64,000 nt of DNA from an uncultured Paracoccaceae bacterium (GTDB lineage: Bacteria; Pseudomonadota; Alphaproteobacteria; Rhodobacterales; Rhodobacteraceae). The stretch lies in assembly GCA_938028765.1 (NCBI GenBank), contig CALIZF010000003.1:1-64000 (forward strand), in the 5' to 3' direction. The notes under the pieces are model-generated. The model ran no database searches and was not told where the DNA came from. It was given only the letters and a program-made list of their open reading frames with translations. Made by a program: the position numbers and the translations under genes. Below, in pieces: positions 18,183-27,154 of the stretch; the stretch's first letter is position 1; each line of letters starts with the position of its first letter.

Positions 18183-18318
18183 CCGCCGCGCGGCCGCCAA
18201 GCGCGCGCCGGCGCTGCGGCATCGAAGGAGGCATCCCCGACAGTCGCAGCGGCGGCTGTGCCGTCCGCCGCCGCTGCGTCCGGGCATCGGTCCGCGGATT
18301 CGTGCGGCAGCGGCGCGG

Positions 18319-18918
18319 TCAGAACCGGCGGCGCGCACGCATCGCGGCGCCGATCGTGCCGTCGTCGAGCCAGTCGAGTTCGCCCCCGACCGGGACGCCC
18401 TGCGCAAGCCCGGTCACCGCAACACCGGTCGGGGCCAGCGCCTCGGCGATGTAATGGGCCGTGGTCTGCCCCTCGACCGTGGCAGGCAGGGCGAGGATCA
18501 CCTCGCCCACGCCTTCGGCCGCCACGCGGGCGACGAGCGCAGGGATGCGAAGGTCGTCGGGGCCGACCGCGTCAAGCGCCGACAGCGTGCCGCCCAGAAC
18601 GTGGTAGCGCCCCGCGAAGGCGCCCGCGCGTTCCATCGCCCAGAGGTCGGCCACATCCTCGACGACGCAGATGGCGCCGTTCGCGCGCCGCGGGTCGGCG
18701 CAGATCGCGCAAGGGTCGGTCGTGTCGATGCTGCCGCAGACGGAACAGTCGCGGGCGGTGGCGGCAACGCGGCGCAGCGCCTCGGCAAGCGGTTCCATCG
18801 CCTGGGCGCGACGCGCCAGAAGGTGCAGGACCGCGCGCCGCGCCGACCGGGGACCGAGCCCCGGAAGCCGCGCGAAGGCCGCGATCAGCGCCTCGATCTC
18901 GCGCGGGGGCCGGCCCAC
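18319..18918 (-). CDS. recR: recombination mediator protein RecR
   Basis: With RecO/RecF loads RecA onto gapped DNA. 199 residues, the family length, starting at GTG 18918 one base after the ybaB stop. It contains the helix-hairpin-helix segment [16 protein letters not shown] (about 18-33), a four-cysteine zinc finger (Cys58, 61, 70, 73) and a Toprim domain with the acidic [14 protein letters not shown] segment. The dnaX-ybaB-recR order is conserved across proteobacteria. Confidence 0.95.
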   Translation of the reverse strand: MGRPPREIEALIAAFARLPGLGPRSARRAVLHLLARRAQAMEPLAEALRRVAATARDCSVCGSIDTTDPCAICADPRRANGAICVVEDVADLWAMERAGAFAGRYHVLGGTLSALDAVGPDDLRIPALVARVAAEGVGEVILALPATVEGQTTAHYIAEALAPTGVAVTGLAQGVPVGGELDWLDDGTIGAAMRARRRF

Positions 18919-18919
18919 C

Positions 18920-19264
18920 TCAGAACGGCAGCTTGACGCCCGCGGGCAGGCCAAGCCCCTCGGCCAGCCGGCCCATCTCCTCGGCCGCCTTTTCGCGCGC
19001 CTTGGCCTGCGCGTCCTTGACCGCGGCGACGATCAGATCCTCGACCACCTCGCGATCGTCGGCCGAAAAGATGGACGGGTCGATGGTCAGTCCGGTCAGC
19101 TCGCCCTTCGCGGTGACGATCGCCTGCACGAGCCCCCCGCCCGATTCGCCCCGGACGGGCGTGCGCGCCAGCGCCTCCTGCAACTCCGCCACCTTGCCCT
19201 GCATCTCCTGCGCGGCCTTCATCATCCTGGCCATGTCGCCCAGTCCGCCCAAACCCTTCAGCAT
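18920..19264 (-). CDS. YbaB/EbfC family nucleoid-associated protein
   Basis: 114-residue dimeric DNA-binding protein. Family features are the N-terminal [19 protein letters not shown] helix, the [10 protein letters not shown] segment and the central strand block LTGLTIDPS, followed by a long charged helix. It starts at ATG 19264, and its stop abuts the recR start. The gap to dnaX upstream is 245 bases and contains a dispersed repeat, so ybaB-recR may have their own promoter here, unlike the tight dnaX-ybaB spacing of many relatives. Confidence 0.92.
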   Translation of the reverse strand: MLKGLGGLGDMARMMKAAQEMQGKVAELQEALARTPVRGESGGGLVQAIVTAKGELTGLTIDPSIFSADDREVVEDLIVAAVKDAQAKAREKAAEEMGRLAEGLGLPAGVKLPF

Positions 19265-19358
19265 CGCCCGCTCCGCCGTTGACCCCCGCCTCACATAGGC
19301 GGCCCGGGGGGGCGGCCGCAAGGCGCAGGGGACGGACGCCGGCCCCGCCGCACGCCCC

Positions 19359-19401
19359 GGGGCGCTGCCCCGGACCCCGGAGTATTTGCGACAAGGTGAA
19401 G
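19359..19401 (+). repeat. dispersed hairpin-plus-AT-core repeat, copy 1
   Basis: A GGGGC-GCT-GCCCC hairpin followed by GG-CCCC and a 25-base core containing CGGAGTATTT and GACAAGGTGAAG (core 19377-19401). A second copy on the other strand at 43569-43619 matches 21 of 25 core bases and has its own GGGGC/GCCCC hairpin. It lies between the dnaX stop and the ybaB start and could terminate dnaX transcription or act as an RNA processing site. Confidence 0.75.
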
Positions 19402-19509
19402 CCCGGGGGTCGGGACGGCGGCGGCGCCGCCGGATCCGGCCGCCGGCGTGAACGGGGGGCGGGCCCTTTCGCCCGGGGGCTGAGGGGGCGGGAAAAGGCC
19501 GGGCGCGGC

Positions 19510-21237
19510 TCAACCGGGCTCGAAGGGATCCCAGTCCTCCTCGGCGGGGGCCAGCGCATCGCCCGCGGCCTCGGCCGCGCGCGCCTCGGGCGTGCGGACG
19601 GCGGCGATGCGGGCGCCGGGGAAGGCGGCCAGCACGGCCTGCACCACCGGGTTGGCCAGCGCCGCGGCCTGCGCCGCCGCGGCTTCGGCCGCGCGCGCCT
19701 CGGCGAGCGTCGGGGCGCCGCCGGCCGAGACGACCGAGACGCCCCACCGCTGCCCCGTCCAGGCCTGGAGCCGCTGGCCGAGGCGCGCGGCCAGGTCGGG
19801 CGCTGCGCCGGGGGCGGGTTCGAACTCGATCCGGCCGGGGGCGTAGCGGACGAGGCGCAGGGCGCTCTCGACCTCGACGAGGAGCGCCATGTCGCGGCGG
19901 GCGCGGATCAGCTCGACGACCCCCTCGAACGTCGCCGGCAGGGCGGACAGGCCCGGCGCGGGGCCGGGCGCGGCGACGGCGACCGGGGCGGACTGCGCGC
20001 TGCCGCGCGGGACCGGCGCGCGGGGCGGCAGCGGGGCCTGCGGCCCGGGCGCGGCGGCCGCGCCCTGTGCCGGGGGGGCGGCCAGAAGGTCGCGCAGGAT
20101 GCGCTCGGGGTCAGGCAGGTCCGCCACATGGGTGAGGCGAATCACCGCCATCTCGGCCGCCATCATGGGCGAGGGGGCCACCGCCACCTCTTCCAGCGCC
20201 TTCAGCAGCATCTGCCAGGTGCGCGTCAGCACCCGGATCGACAGCCGGTCGGCCATCTCCCGGCCGCGATCGCGTTCGTCGGGCGGCACGGCGGGGTCGT
20301 CGCCGGTGCCGGGGGCGACCTTCAGCACCGACAGCCAATGCGTTACCTCGGCGAGGTCGCGCATCACCGCCAGCGGATCGGCCCCGTCGGCATACTGCGC
20401 GGCAAGCTCGGCCAGCGCCGCCGGCGCATCGCCGCGCATCACCGCCGCGAAGAGCTCGAGCACCCGGCCGCGGTCCGCAAGGCCCAGCATCGCGCGCACC
20501 TGCGCGGCCGTCGTCGCCGCGCCCTCGCCCATGGCGATGGCCTGGTCGAGCAGCGACAGCGCGTCGCGCACCGATCCCTCGGCCGCCCGGACGATCAGCG
20601 CCAGCGCGTCGTCGGCCACCGCGGCGCCTTCCTGCGCCAGCACGCCGCGCAGGTGTGCCGTCATGACCTCGGGCTCGATCCGGCGCAGGTCGTAGCGCTG
20701 GCAGCGCGACAGGATGGTGACCGGCACCTTGCGGATCTCGGTCGTGGCGAAGATGAACTTCACATGCGCCGGCGGTTCCTCGAGCGTCTTGAGCAGCGCA
20801 TTGAACGACCCCGACGACAGCATGTGCACCTCGTCGAAGATGATGACCTTGTAGCGCGCCTCGGTCGGGCGGTAGGGAACGGCGGCCAGGATGTCGCGCA
20901 TCTTGTCCACCTGGGTGTTCGAGGCGGCGTCATACTCGGTCACGTCCACATGCCGCCCCTCGGCGATGGCGCGGCAGGGCCCGCAGAGGCCGCAGGGCTC
21001 GATCGTCGGGCGGTCGCGCGTCCCGTCGGGGCCGACGCAGTTCAGCCCCTTGGCGATGATCCGCGCCGTCGTCGTCTTGCCCACGCCGCGCACGCCGGTC
21101 ATCACGAAGGCATGGGCGATCCGCCCTGCCTCGAAGGCGTTCTTCAGCGTGCGCACCATCGCCTCCTGCCCGATCAGGTCGGCGAAGGTCTGTGGCCGAT
21201 ACTTGCGGGCGAGAACCTGATAGGCGGTGCCGGTCAT
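19510..21237 (-). CDS. dnaX: DNA polymerase III subunit gamma/tau
   Basis: Clamp-loader ATPase and replisome organiser. 575 residues from ATG 21237: LARKYRPQTFADLIGQ at the start, Walker A GVRGVGKTT (48-56), zinc-binding cysteines 66, 81, 84 and 87 (CGLCGPC), Walker B IFDEVHMLS and the sensor/SRC motif ILSRCQRYDLRRI. An Ala/Pro-rich linker (around 375-420) leads into a tau-like C-terminal domain for polymerase contact. It follows the SRP RNA gene on the same strand, but with an unusually long 0.5 kb gap. Confidence 0.96.
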   Translation of the reverse strand: MTGTAYQVLARKYRPQTFADLIGQEAMVRTLKNAFEAGRIAHAFVMTGVRGVGKTTTARIIAKGLNCVGPDGTRDRPTIEPCGLCGPCRAIAEGRHVDVTEYDAASNTQVDKMRDILAAVPYRPTEARYKVIIFDEVHMLSSGSFNALLKTLEEPPAHVKFIFATTEIRKVPVTILSRCQRYDLRRIEPEVMTAHLRGVLAQEGAAVADDALALIVRAAEGSVRDALSLLDQAIAMGEGAATTAAQVRAMLGLADRGRVLELFAAVMRGDAPAALAELAAQYADGADPLAVMRDLAEVTHWLSVLKVAPGTGDDPAVPPDERDRGREMADRLSIRVLTRTWQMLLKALEEVAVAPSPMMAAEMAVIRLTHVADLPDPERILRDLLAAPPAQGAAAAPGPQAPLPPRAPVPRGSAQSAPVAVAAPGPAPGLSALPATFEGVVELIRARRDMALLVEVESALRLVRYAPGRIEFEPAPGAAPDLAARLGQRLQAWTGQRWGVSVVSAGGAPTLAEARAAEAAAAQAAALANPVVQAVLAAFPGARIAAVRTPEARAAEAAGDALAPAEEDWDPFEPG

Positions 21238-21747
21238 GGCGCGAGGGTAGGGGCGCGCGGCGATGAAGGCAACGGCAGGCGGCGGGGTGCGTCGGTGCCG
21301 CAGCCCGATCCCCCGGCCGGTCCCCATGCCGGTCGCGGGATGGTCCGGACGGTCTACGGCATCGTCCCGCCCGGCAGGGTCATGCCGCTGCGGGGCGCAT
21401 CGACCGTGCCCGACCCGATCGCCGCGAACGGCCGGCGTCTGGTCATCACCATTGGCAGGCGCAAGGCGGGCACCCGCGTGGGGATCGCGTGCACGACCAC
21501 GGCGGGCATCCCTGCGGCATCGCGGGGACAGTCATCCATCCTGTTGAGGGCAGGCCCGTTTCGGTCTAGCCGAGCGGCATCTGCCGCTCCCTTCCACCCG
21601 AGACGCCGATAACGGGCGCGATCCCCGGGGTCGGCGACACGCGCCTGATCGGCACGTTCGCGCTGCAGGTCGGCGCGCCGACGATGGCCGTCATCCGTGC
21701 GGGCGTGGCGCCCCGACGAACGGGAGGGCCTTGGCGCAAGGGCGGGG
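21238..21747. other. 0.5 kb spacer between SRP RNA and dnaX with coding-like remnants
   Basis: No intact gene is recognisable. Two short rightward stretches have third-codon positions almost all G or C, like real coding sequence here: about 21340-21525 (product beginning VRTVYGIVPPGR) and about 21611-21710 (ITGAIPGVGDTRLIGTF...). They are in different frames and separated by stops, so they may be remnants of one decayed gene. I do not recognise the protein. A 61-codon leftward frame at 21354-21539 overlaps the first stretch and is less convincing. Confidence 0.4.
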
Positions 21748-21845
21748 GTGAGAGGCTGGACGACGACCCAGACGGGGCTCGTTACGGCTGCTTCCTTCCG
21801 GACCTGACCGGGTTGGCGAGGCGCCTGCCCGCGCCAACCTCTCGG
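21748..21845 (-). ncRNA. ffs: signal recognition particle RNA (small bacterial 4.5S type)
   Basis: The leftward strand carries the universal SRP domain IV core: GGTCAGGTCCGGAAGGAAGC, followed by AGCC. This includes the GGAA-type tetraloop and the symmetric loop bound by Ffh. The ends pair: GAGAGGTTGG (21843-21834) with CCAGCCTCTC (21759-21750), giving an RNA of about 95-98 nt. Exact termini are estimated from that stem. It lies upstream of dnaX on the same strand, the usual alphaproteobacterial neighbour. Confidence 0.93.
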
Positions 21846-22029
21846 CTTACGAGATACGCCCGCCGGGCCGCCGCTTCAAGGGCCGGCGCGCTGCGCGGCG
21901 ACCGGCGCCCGCGCTGCCGGCCACGCAGCTGCGTCCGCCGCAGGTCCTGCGCGCCGGGCGCTGCGGCGGTCGGCCCCGCTGACCGCGTGCGGCTGCGGCC
22001 GTGCGGCCCGGGACGGGACCGGCCCGACC

Positions 22030-23901
22030 TCACAGCACGAGGCGCACCTGCACGAAGCCGTCATCCGCAGGGTCCGGCGGCAGGACGGCATGACGGCCGC
22101 CGAGATGCGCCGCCACGCCCGGCCCCGTGCGCACCAGCACGGTGGTCCCGGGCATCGGCCGGAAGTGGCTGCCTTGCCGGGGTGCAGGGTCGTAGCGGCC
22201 GATCCTCGCAAGATATGTTGCCAGCGCCTCGCGGATCGTCGTGCGGCCGGCGTGGATCACCGCATCGGGCCCGGCCCCCGGAAAGCCGCCCCCGCCCCAG
22301 GCGCGATAGCTGCTGACGGCCAGGACGAAAGGCTGGTCGTCGTCAAGCGGGCTCCCGTCGAACAGGACGGTGCCGGCGCGCGCCGGGCCGGGCCGGGCGG
22401 CAAGATCGATCCGGTAGTCGAGGCCGAAGATCGTGTCGCCGCCGTAGGCCGGCAGCGCGGGGTCGAGCAGCGCGGCATCCCGCGCGCCCGGTGCGACAGG
22501 GCGGTAGAGGGCGGATGCGTGCCCGATCCATGCCCGCAGGATTCGGCCGGTTACGCGCAGCGCGCAGACCGTGTTGGGATAGGGCGACAGGTCGAACAGA
22601 TGCCGCACTGTCAGCGGGCCGGGCGGAATGTCGGTGTAGTGCCGCGGCCCGGCGCGGCCCCCTGCCCGGAAGGGGGCGGCAGCGGACAGGACCGGCAGCC
22701 CGGCGTGCGGGCCTTCGGCCAGGGCAGTGCGCACCGCATCCGCCTGCGCGGCGGCAACCAGCGCAACGGCGGCCGAGGGCTCGGCCAGCGCAAGATAGGT
22801 GGTCAGCGGCACCGCGGTTTCCCCGACCGGCCGGGCCACCTGCGCCAGCGTCGCGGCATGAGCCTGCGCCGCAGCCGCCGCGACCGGGGCGGCGCCGGCA
22901 CCGGGCGCCGCGGCGGCGACAAGCCGGCTCTGCCAGGCCGTCGCCCGCCAGCCGCGCGCGGCGTCGGGTGCCAGGGTGAGGTCGATCACGCCGAGGTGGC
23001 TGCCCGCGTGCCCCGGCATGACGGCGGGCCTGCCGGCCAGAAGTCCGCGCGCGGGATCGACCGCCGGCGGCTGCTCCGCCGCCGCCGGTCCGGGAAAGAG
23101 GGCGTGGGAATGCCCCGCCACCACCGCATCGATCCCCGGCACGCGGGCGAGCGCCAGCGCCGCATTCTCGGCCGCCGGATCGGCCGCCTCGGGCGCGGCA
23201 TCGGCCCCGATCCCGGCATGGCACAGTGCCACCACCACGTCCGCCCCGGCCCGGCGCATCGCGGGCACCACGTCCAGCGCCGTCTCGACGATCCCGCGCA
23301 GGCGCAGCCGGCCGGCCACCTGCGCGCGGTTCCAGACAGCGACCTGCGGCGGCAGGAATCCCGCGACGCCGATCGTCAGGGCCTGCGGCCGCCCGCCGCG
23401 GTCGCGCAGGGTGCGCCGCAGCAGAACCCAGGGCGCGGCGATCGCGGAAGCGTCGTCAAGCGGCTCGGCGTTCGCCGCAACCACGGGGAACCGCGCCGCG
23501 GCCAGCGCCGACGCGAGGAACGGCAGACCGTGGTCGAATTCGTGGTTGCCAAGCGCCGCGGCATCATAGCCGACCGCGTTCATCGCCGCGATCGCGGGGT
23601 GCGGCGCGGCCGGCGCGGCGCCCGATGCCGCCACCTCCGCAAGGACGCTGCCGTTCAGGAAGTCGCCGTTGTCGAACAGCAGCACATTACCCGCCGCGGC
23701 GCGTTCGGCGGCGATCAAGGGCGCAAGGCAGGCCAGCCCGGTTGCGGCCTCGGCGCAGCCCGTCAGATAGTCGTGCGGCAGAATGTGCGCATGCAGGTCG
23801 CTGGTCGCGAGGATCCGCAGATCCAGCAGCGTGCTGTCGCCGTCATCCGCGCCGGCCGCCCGCGCGGGTGCGCCCGGGGGCTTGTCCTGTCGCCGGTTCA
23901 T
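22030..23901 (-). CDS. cpdB: 2',3'-cyclic-nucleotide 2'-phosphodiesterase/3'-nucleotidase family protein
   Basis: Metallophosphoesterase of the 5'-nucleotidase/CpdB family, releasing phosphate from cyclic or 3'-nucleotides. 623 residues: N-terminal di-metal domain with ATSDLHAHI (Asp and His ligands), NGDFLNGS, GNHEFDHG and GHSHALF, then a C-terminal 5'-nucleotidase substrate domain with SPYPNTV and VSSYRAWGGGGFP. Unlike E. coli CpdB there is no signal peptide: the 27 residues before the first strand are hydrophilic. Either the enzyme is cytoplasmic or the start has been lost. It starts at ATG 23901 and is divergent from nudC. Confidence 0.85.
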   Translation of the reverse strand: MNRRQDKPPGAPARAAGADDGDSTLLDLRILATSDLHAHILPHDYLTGCAEAATGLACLAPLIAAERAAAGNVLLFDNGDFLNGSVLAEVAASGAAPAAPHPAIAAMNAVGYDAAALGNHEFDHGLPFLASALAAARFPVVAANAEPLDDASAIAAPWVLLRRTLRDRGGRPQALTIGVAGFLPPQVAVWNRAQVAGRLRLRGIVETALDVVPAMRRAGADVVVALCHAGIGADAAPEAADPAAENAALALARVPGIDAVVAGHSHALFPGPAAAEQPPAVDPARGLLAGRPAVMPGHAGSHLGVIDLTLAPDAARGWRATAWQSRLVAAAAPGAGAAPVAAAAAQAHAATLAQVARPVGETAVPLTTYLALAEPSAAVALVAAAQADAVRTALAEGPHAGLPVLSAAAPFRAGGRAGPRHYTDIPPGPLTVRHLFDLSPYPNTVCALRVTGRILRAWIGHASALYRPVAPGARDAALLDPALPAYGGDTIFGLDYRIDLAARPGPARAGTVLFDGSPLDDDQPFVLAVSSYRAWGGGGFPGAGPDAVIHAGRTTIREALATYLARIGRYDPAPRQGSHFRPMPGTTVLVRTGPGVAAHLGGRHAVLPPDPADDGFVQVRLVL

Positions 23902-24078
23902 TGGTCTTGCGCACTTTTCCCCATGCGATGCGTAACTCGGCGCAACCGGAGCGGGAAGCGCAGACAATGCGTCGCCGGACGGCATTTCGCGCAGGGGTTG
24001 TAAACCGAAGCGTTTGCGCAACACCTCTTGGCCGGCCCCGCCCGCCCGTGGCATCAGCCGCAGGGCGGAGGATCGGCG

Positions 24079-25050
24079 ATGCGCGACGGCGAGACTGTGA
24101 CGTTCGGGGGCGGCGGCGGGCTGGACCGCGCCGCGGCGTTGCGCGGGCGGCCGGGGGCCGTGGCGGCGCTGCTGGCCGGCGGCGCTGCGCGGGTGCTGCC
24201 GCTGTGGCGCGGCAAGCCGCTGATCGCCGGCGCGGCGCGCGCCCGGCTGGGCTGGCTGCCGCCGGACCACGCCGCGCTGTCGGCGGCGCGCGAGCCGCCG
24301 CTGTTCCTCGGCCTCGCCGGCGGCGCGCCGCACTTCGCGGCCGACATCTCGGCATGGGAGCCGGCCGGCGTCGATGCCGCGGCGACCGCCGCCTTCTTCG
24401 ACGCGACCGAACAGGAACACCCCGCCCTGCCGCCCGACCACCGCTTCGCCGAATTGCGCGGCGCGATGGCGCGGCTTGCCCCGCTCGAGGCCGAACTGGC
24501 GGCGACGGCGCGTGGGCTGGCGGAGTGGCACCGCACGCACGGCTACTGCGCCCGCTGCGGCGCGCACAGCGAACCCGCCGAGGGCGGCTGGCAGCGCCGC
24601 TGCACCGCCTGCGGTGCGCATCATTTCCCGCGCACCGATCCCGTGGTGATCATGCTGGTCACGCGCGGCAACAGCCTGCTGGTCGGCCGGTCGCACGGCT
24701 GGCCGGCGGGGATGTATTCGCTGCTTGCGGGCTTCGTCGAACCCGGCGAGACGATCGAGGCCGCCGTGCGCCGCGAGGTGGCCGAAGAGGCCGGGGTGCG
24801 CGTCGGCCCGATCCGCTACCTTGCAAGCCAGCCCTGGCCTTTTCCGGCCTCGCTGATGCTCGGCTGCCACGGCGAGGCGCTGGACGACGCGATCACCATC
24901 GATCGCACCGAGATCGAGGATGCCCGCTGGATCACGCGCGAGGCGATGGTCGAGGTGATGCTCGACCGCCACCCCGACGTGAAACCCGCGCGCCGCGGGG
25001 CCATCGCGCGGTTCCTGATCGAGGCATGGCTTGCCGACCGGATCGCCTAA
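24079..25050 (+). CDS. nudC: NAD(+) diphosphatase NudC
   Basis: Nudix hydrolase that splits NADH (and NAD caps on RNA) to NMNH and AMP. 323 residues from ATG 24079 with GGCGGAGGA upstream. Order of features: an N-terminal NUDIX-like domain, a zinc ribbon with Cys157, 160, 175 and 178, the Nudix box GFVEPGETIEAAVRREVAEE (about 218-237) and the NudC-specific SQPWPFPAS motif (250-258), which separates it from other Nudix enzymes. It is followed 39 bases later by the SRPBCC gene on the same strand. Confidence 0.94.
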   Translation: MRDGETVTFGGGGGLDRAAALRGRPGAVAALLAGGAARVLPLWRGKPLIAGAARARLGWLPPDHAALSAAREPPLFLGLAGGAPHFAADISAWEPAGVDAAATAAFFDATEQEHPALPPDHRFAELRGAMARLAPLEAELAATARGLAEWHRTHGYCARCGAHSEPAEGGWQRRCTACGAHHFPRTDPVVIMLVTRGNSLLVGRSHGWPAGMYSLLAGFVEPGETIEAAVRREVAEEAGVRVGPIRYLASQPWPFPASLMLGCHGEALDDAITIDRTEIEDARWITREAMVEVMLDRHPDVKPARRGAIARFLIEAWLADRIA

Positions 25051-25089
25051 GGCCACGTTAAGGCGCGCAGCAAGGGGAGCGAACGGGCG

Positions 25090-25560
25090 ATGCGGTTCAA
25101 CGTGCGCGAGGATGTCGCGGCCCCGGCGGCCTTCGTGTTCGACGTGCTGCGCGACTACGAGACGTTCGAACGCGCCGCGATGCGCCGGGGTGCCACTGTG
25201 GTGCGCGGCGGGCCGGCCGGCCGGCCGGAATGGACGATCGGGTTCGCGTTCCGCGGCAAGCCTCGGCAGGTCCTCCTGCGCCAGACCGCCGCCGAACCGC
25301 CCGCGCGGCTGACCTTCGGCGCGACCGGCCGGATGTTCGAAGGCGACATCCGGATCGACCTCGTGGATCTCGGCCGGACCCGGACGCGCATCGCCCTGGC
25401 ACTGGAGGTGCGGCCCCTGACGCTGCCCGCGCGCATCCTGCTGCAATCGGCACAACTGGCGCGCGGCCGGATCCTGCGGCGGCTGCAGTCGCGCGCAAGC
25501 GAGCTGGGCCAGCTCGTGGAAGAGCGCTGGCGCGCCGCAAGCGGCGGGGGCGCACTCTGA
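25090..25560 (+). CDS. SRPBCC/START-like ligand-binding protein
   Basis: 156-residue single-domain protein of the helix-grip SRPBCC superfamily: MRFNVREDVAAPAAFVFDVLRD at the start, a curved sheet and a C-terminal helix (about 115-150). No catalytic residues are known for this type; such proteins bind hydrophobic ligands. It sits 39 bases behind nudC, probably in the same transcript, and converges on pheA with 16 bases between stops. The specific ligand cannot be judged. Confidence 0.8.
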   Translation: MRFNVREDVAAPAAFVFDVLRDYETFERAAMRRGATVVRGGPAGRPEWTIGFAFRGKPRQVLLRQTAAEPPARLTFGATGRMFEGDIRIDLVDLGRTRTRIALALEVRPLTLPARILLQSAQLARGRILRRLQSRASELGQLVEERWRAASGGGAL

Positions 25561-25576
25561 AGGCTCAGGGGACGGC

Positions 25577-26410
25577 TCACGGGCGCGCGGGGTCCGCCGG
25601 ATAGACGCCGAGGATCGCGAAGGCCGTTGTGAAGAACTGCAGTTCCTCGAACGCGCGCGCGACGGCGGGATCGTCGGGGTGGCCCTCGATGTCGGCCAGG
25701 AACCGCGTCGCGGTGAAGGATCCGCCAACCATGTAGCTTTCGAGCTTGGTCATGTTCACGCCGTTGGTGGCAAAGCCGCCGAGGGCCTTGTAAAGCGCCG
25801 CGGGGATGTTGCGCACGGTGAACATGAACGACGTCAGCATCCGCCCGCTGCCGCGCCGGCGGGTATCTGCCTCGCGCGCCATCACGACGAAGCGGGTCGT
25901 GTTGTTCGACTGGTCCTCGATGTGCCGCGCCAGCACCTCGAGGCCATGGATCTCGCCCGCGAGTTCCGACGCCAGCGCCGCCAGCGCGGGATCGCCGCGT
26001 TCCGCAACGGCCCTCGCGGACCCCGCGGTGTCGGCCCCGGTCACCGCGCGGATCCCGTGGTCGCGCAGGAAACCGCGGCACTGGCCCAGAAGCACGGTAT
26101 GACTCATCGCCGCCTTCACCGCCGACAAAGGCGTGCCTGGCACTGCAAGAAGGTTGATGTGCACCCGCACGAAGGCTTCGTCCACGATGTGCAGGCCGCT
26201 TTCGGGCAAGAGGCGGTGCATGTCGGCCACCCGTCCGTAGGTCGAATTCTCGACCGGCAGCATGGCGAGCGCCGCCTCGCCCCGGCGCACGGCGTCGATC
26301 GCGTCCTCGAAGGTGCGGCAGGGCAGCACCTCCATCCCCGGCCGCGCCTGGCGGCAGGCCTCGTGCGAATAGGCCCCCGGTTCCCCCTGAAAGGCGATGC
26401 GGTCGGTCAT
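25577..26410 (-). CDS. pheA: prephenate dehydratase
   Basis: Converts prephenate to phenylpyruvate in phenylalanine synthesis. 277 residues, a monofunctional PheA without a chorismate mutase domain. The two-lobed PDT domain starts at FQGEPGAYSHEACR and includes the catalytic SNNTTRFVV loop (about 168-176). A C-terminal ACT domain follows, with the Phe-binding GGFATNGVNMTKLES segment, so feedback inhibition by phenylalanine is expected. It starts at ATG 26410 and is divergent from the cytochrome gene, a pairing seen in related bacteria. Confidence 0.94.
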   Translation of the reverse strand: MTDRIAFQGEPGAYSHEACRQARPGMEVLPCRTFEDAIDAVRRGEAALAMLPVENSTYGRVADMHRLLPESGLHIVDEAFVRVHINLLAVPGTPLSAVKAAMSHTVLLGQCRGFLRDHGIRAVTGADTAGSARAVAERGDPALAALASELAGEIHGLEVLARHIEDQSNNTTRFVVMAREADTRRRGSGRMLTSFMFTVRNIPAALYKALGGFATNGVNMTKLESYMVGGSFTATRFLADIEGHPDDPAVARAFEELQFFTTAFAILGVYPADPARP

Positions 26411-26527
26411 GGCGGGCGCTCCGGCCTGGTCCCCGACAGGCGGGGCGAATGGTCGCGCTCCTACATCTTGCGGGTTGGAACGGGAAGAGGATAAGGACGG
26501 GCGTGCAAGAGGATGACGGGGCCGCCG

Positions 26528-27040
26528 ATGCTCGACACGATGACGTTCACCAAGACGCTCGGGGCGCTCTGCGGCGCTCTTCTCGTGTATCTTCTGGGTG
26601 CATGGGCGGCCGAGACGCTGTATCATCCGCACAACGCGCACGGCCAGCAGGCCTATGTGATCGACACCGGCGCCGCGGCCCCTGCCGACACGGCCAAGGC
26701 CGAAGCCGCGGATTTCGCCACGCTCTTTGCCGCCGCCGATGCGGCCGCGGGCGAACGGTTGTGGCGGCAGTGCGCGTCGTGCCACGCGCTCGAAGAGGGC
26801 AAAAACGGCACCGGACCCTACCTCTGGGGTGTCGTCGGGCGCGACAAGGGGTCGGTCGACGGTTTCCGCTATTCTGCCGCGATGGCCGCGGCCGAGGGCG
26901 CGTGGACGCCCGAGAACCTTGACGCCTTCATCGAGAACCCGAAGGGCTACATCGTCGGCACTTCGATGAGCTATGCCGGGATGCGCCGGGCCGAAGACCG
27001 CGCGAATCTGATCGCCTATCTCGCCACGTTCGGGGGCTGA
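26528..27040 (+). CDS. membrane-anchored cytochrome c (cytochrome cy/c552 type)
   Basis: 170 residues: an uncleaved N-terminal membrane anchor (about 11-28), a linker of about 40 residues and a class I cytochrome c domain with haem motif CASCH (Cys82, Cys85, His86) and the axial Met in GTSMSYAG (Met147). This layout matches cytochrome cy (cycM/cycY), which carries electrons from the bc1 complex to terminal oxidases while tethered to the membrane. ATG 26528 is chosen because its N-terminus fits the anchor; an ATG at 26513 is too close to the AAGAGG site. Confidence 0.9.
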   Translation: MLDTMTFTKTLGALCGALLVYLLGAWAAETLYHPHNAHGQQAYVIDTGAAAPADTAKAEAADFATLFAAADAAAGERLWRQCASCHALEEGKNGTGPYLWGVVGRDKGSVDGFRYSAAMAAAEGAWTPENLDAFIENPKGYIVGTSMSYAGMRRAEDRANLIAYLATFGG

Positions 27041-27154
27041 CACGGTCGCGCCCGGCTGTCGGGGGCGATGGGCCGAGGGTCACGCAATCGCCACTTGCGG
27101 GGCGGGAATCGCGGCTCATACCATAGGGACGTTCTGCCGACGGAGGCCCGCCCG

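Noticed and set aside
21354-21539. A 61-codon leftward frame between ffs and dnaX
   Set aside because: It opposes a rightward stretch with better coding-like third-position bias and has no ribosome site or known family.
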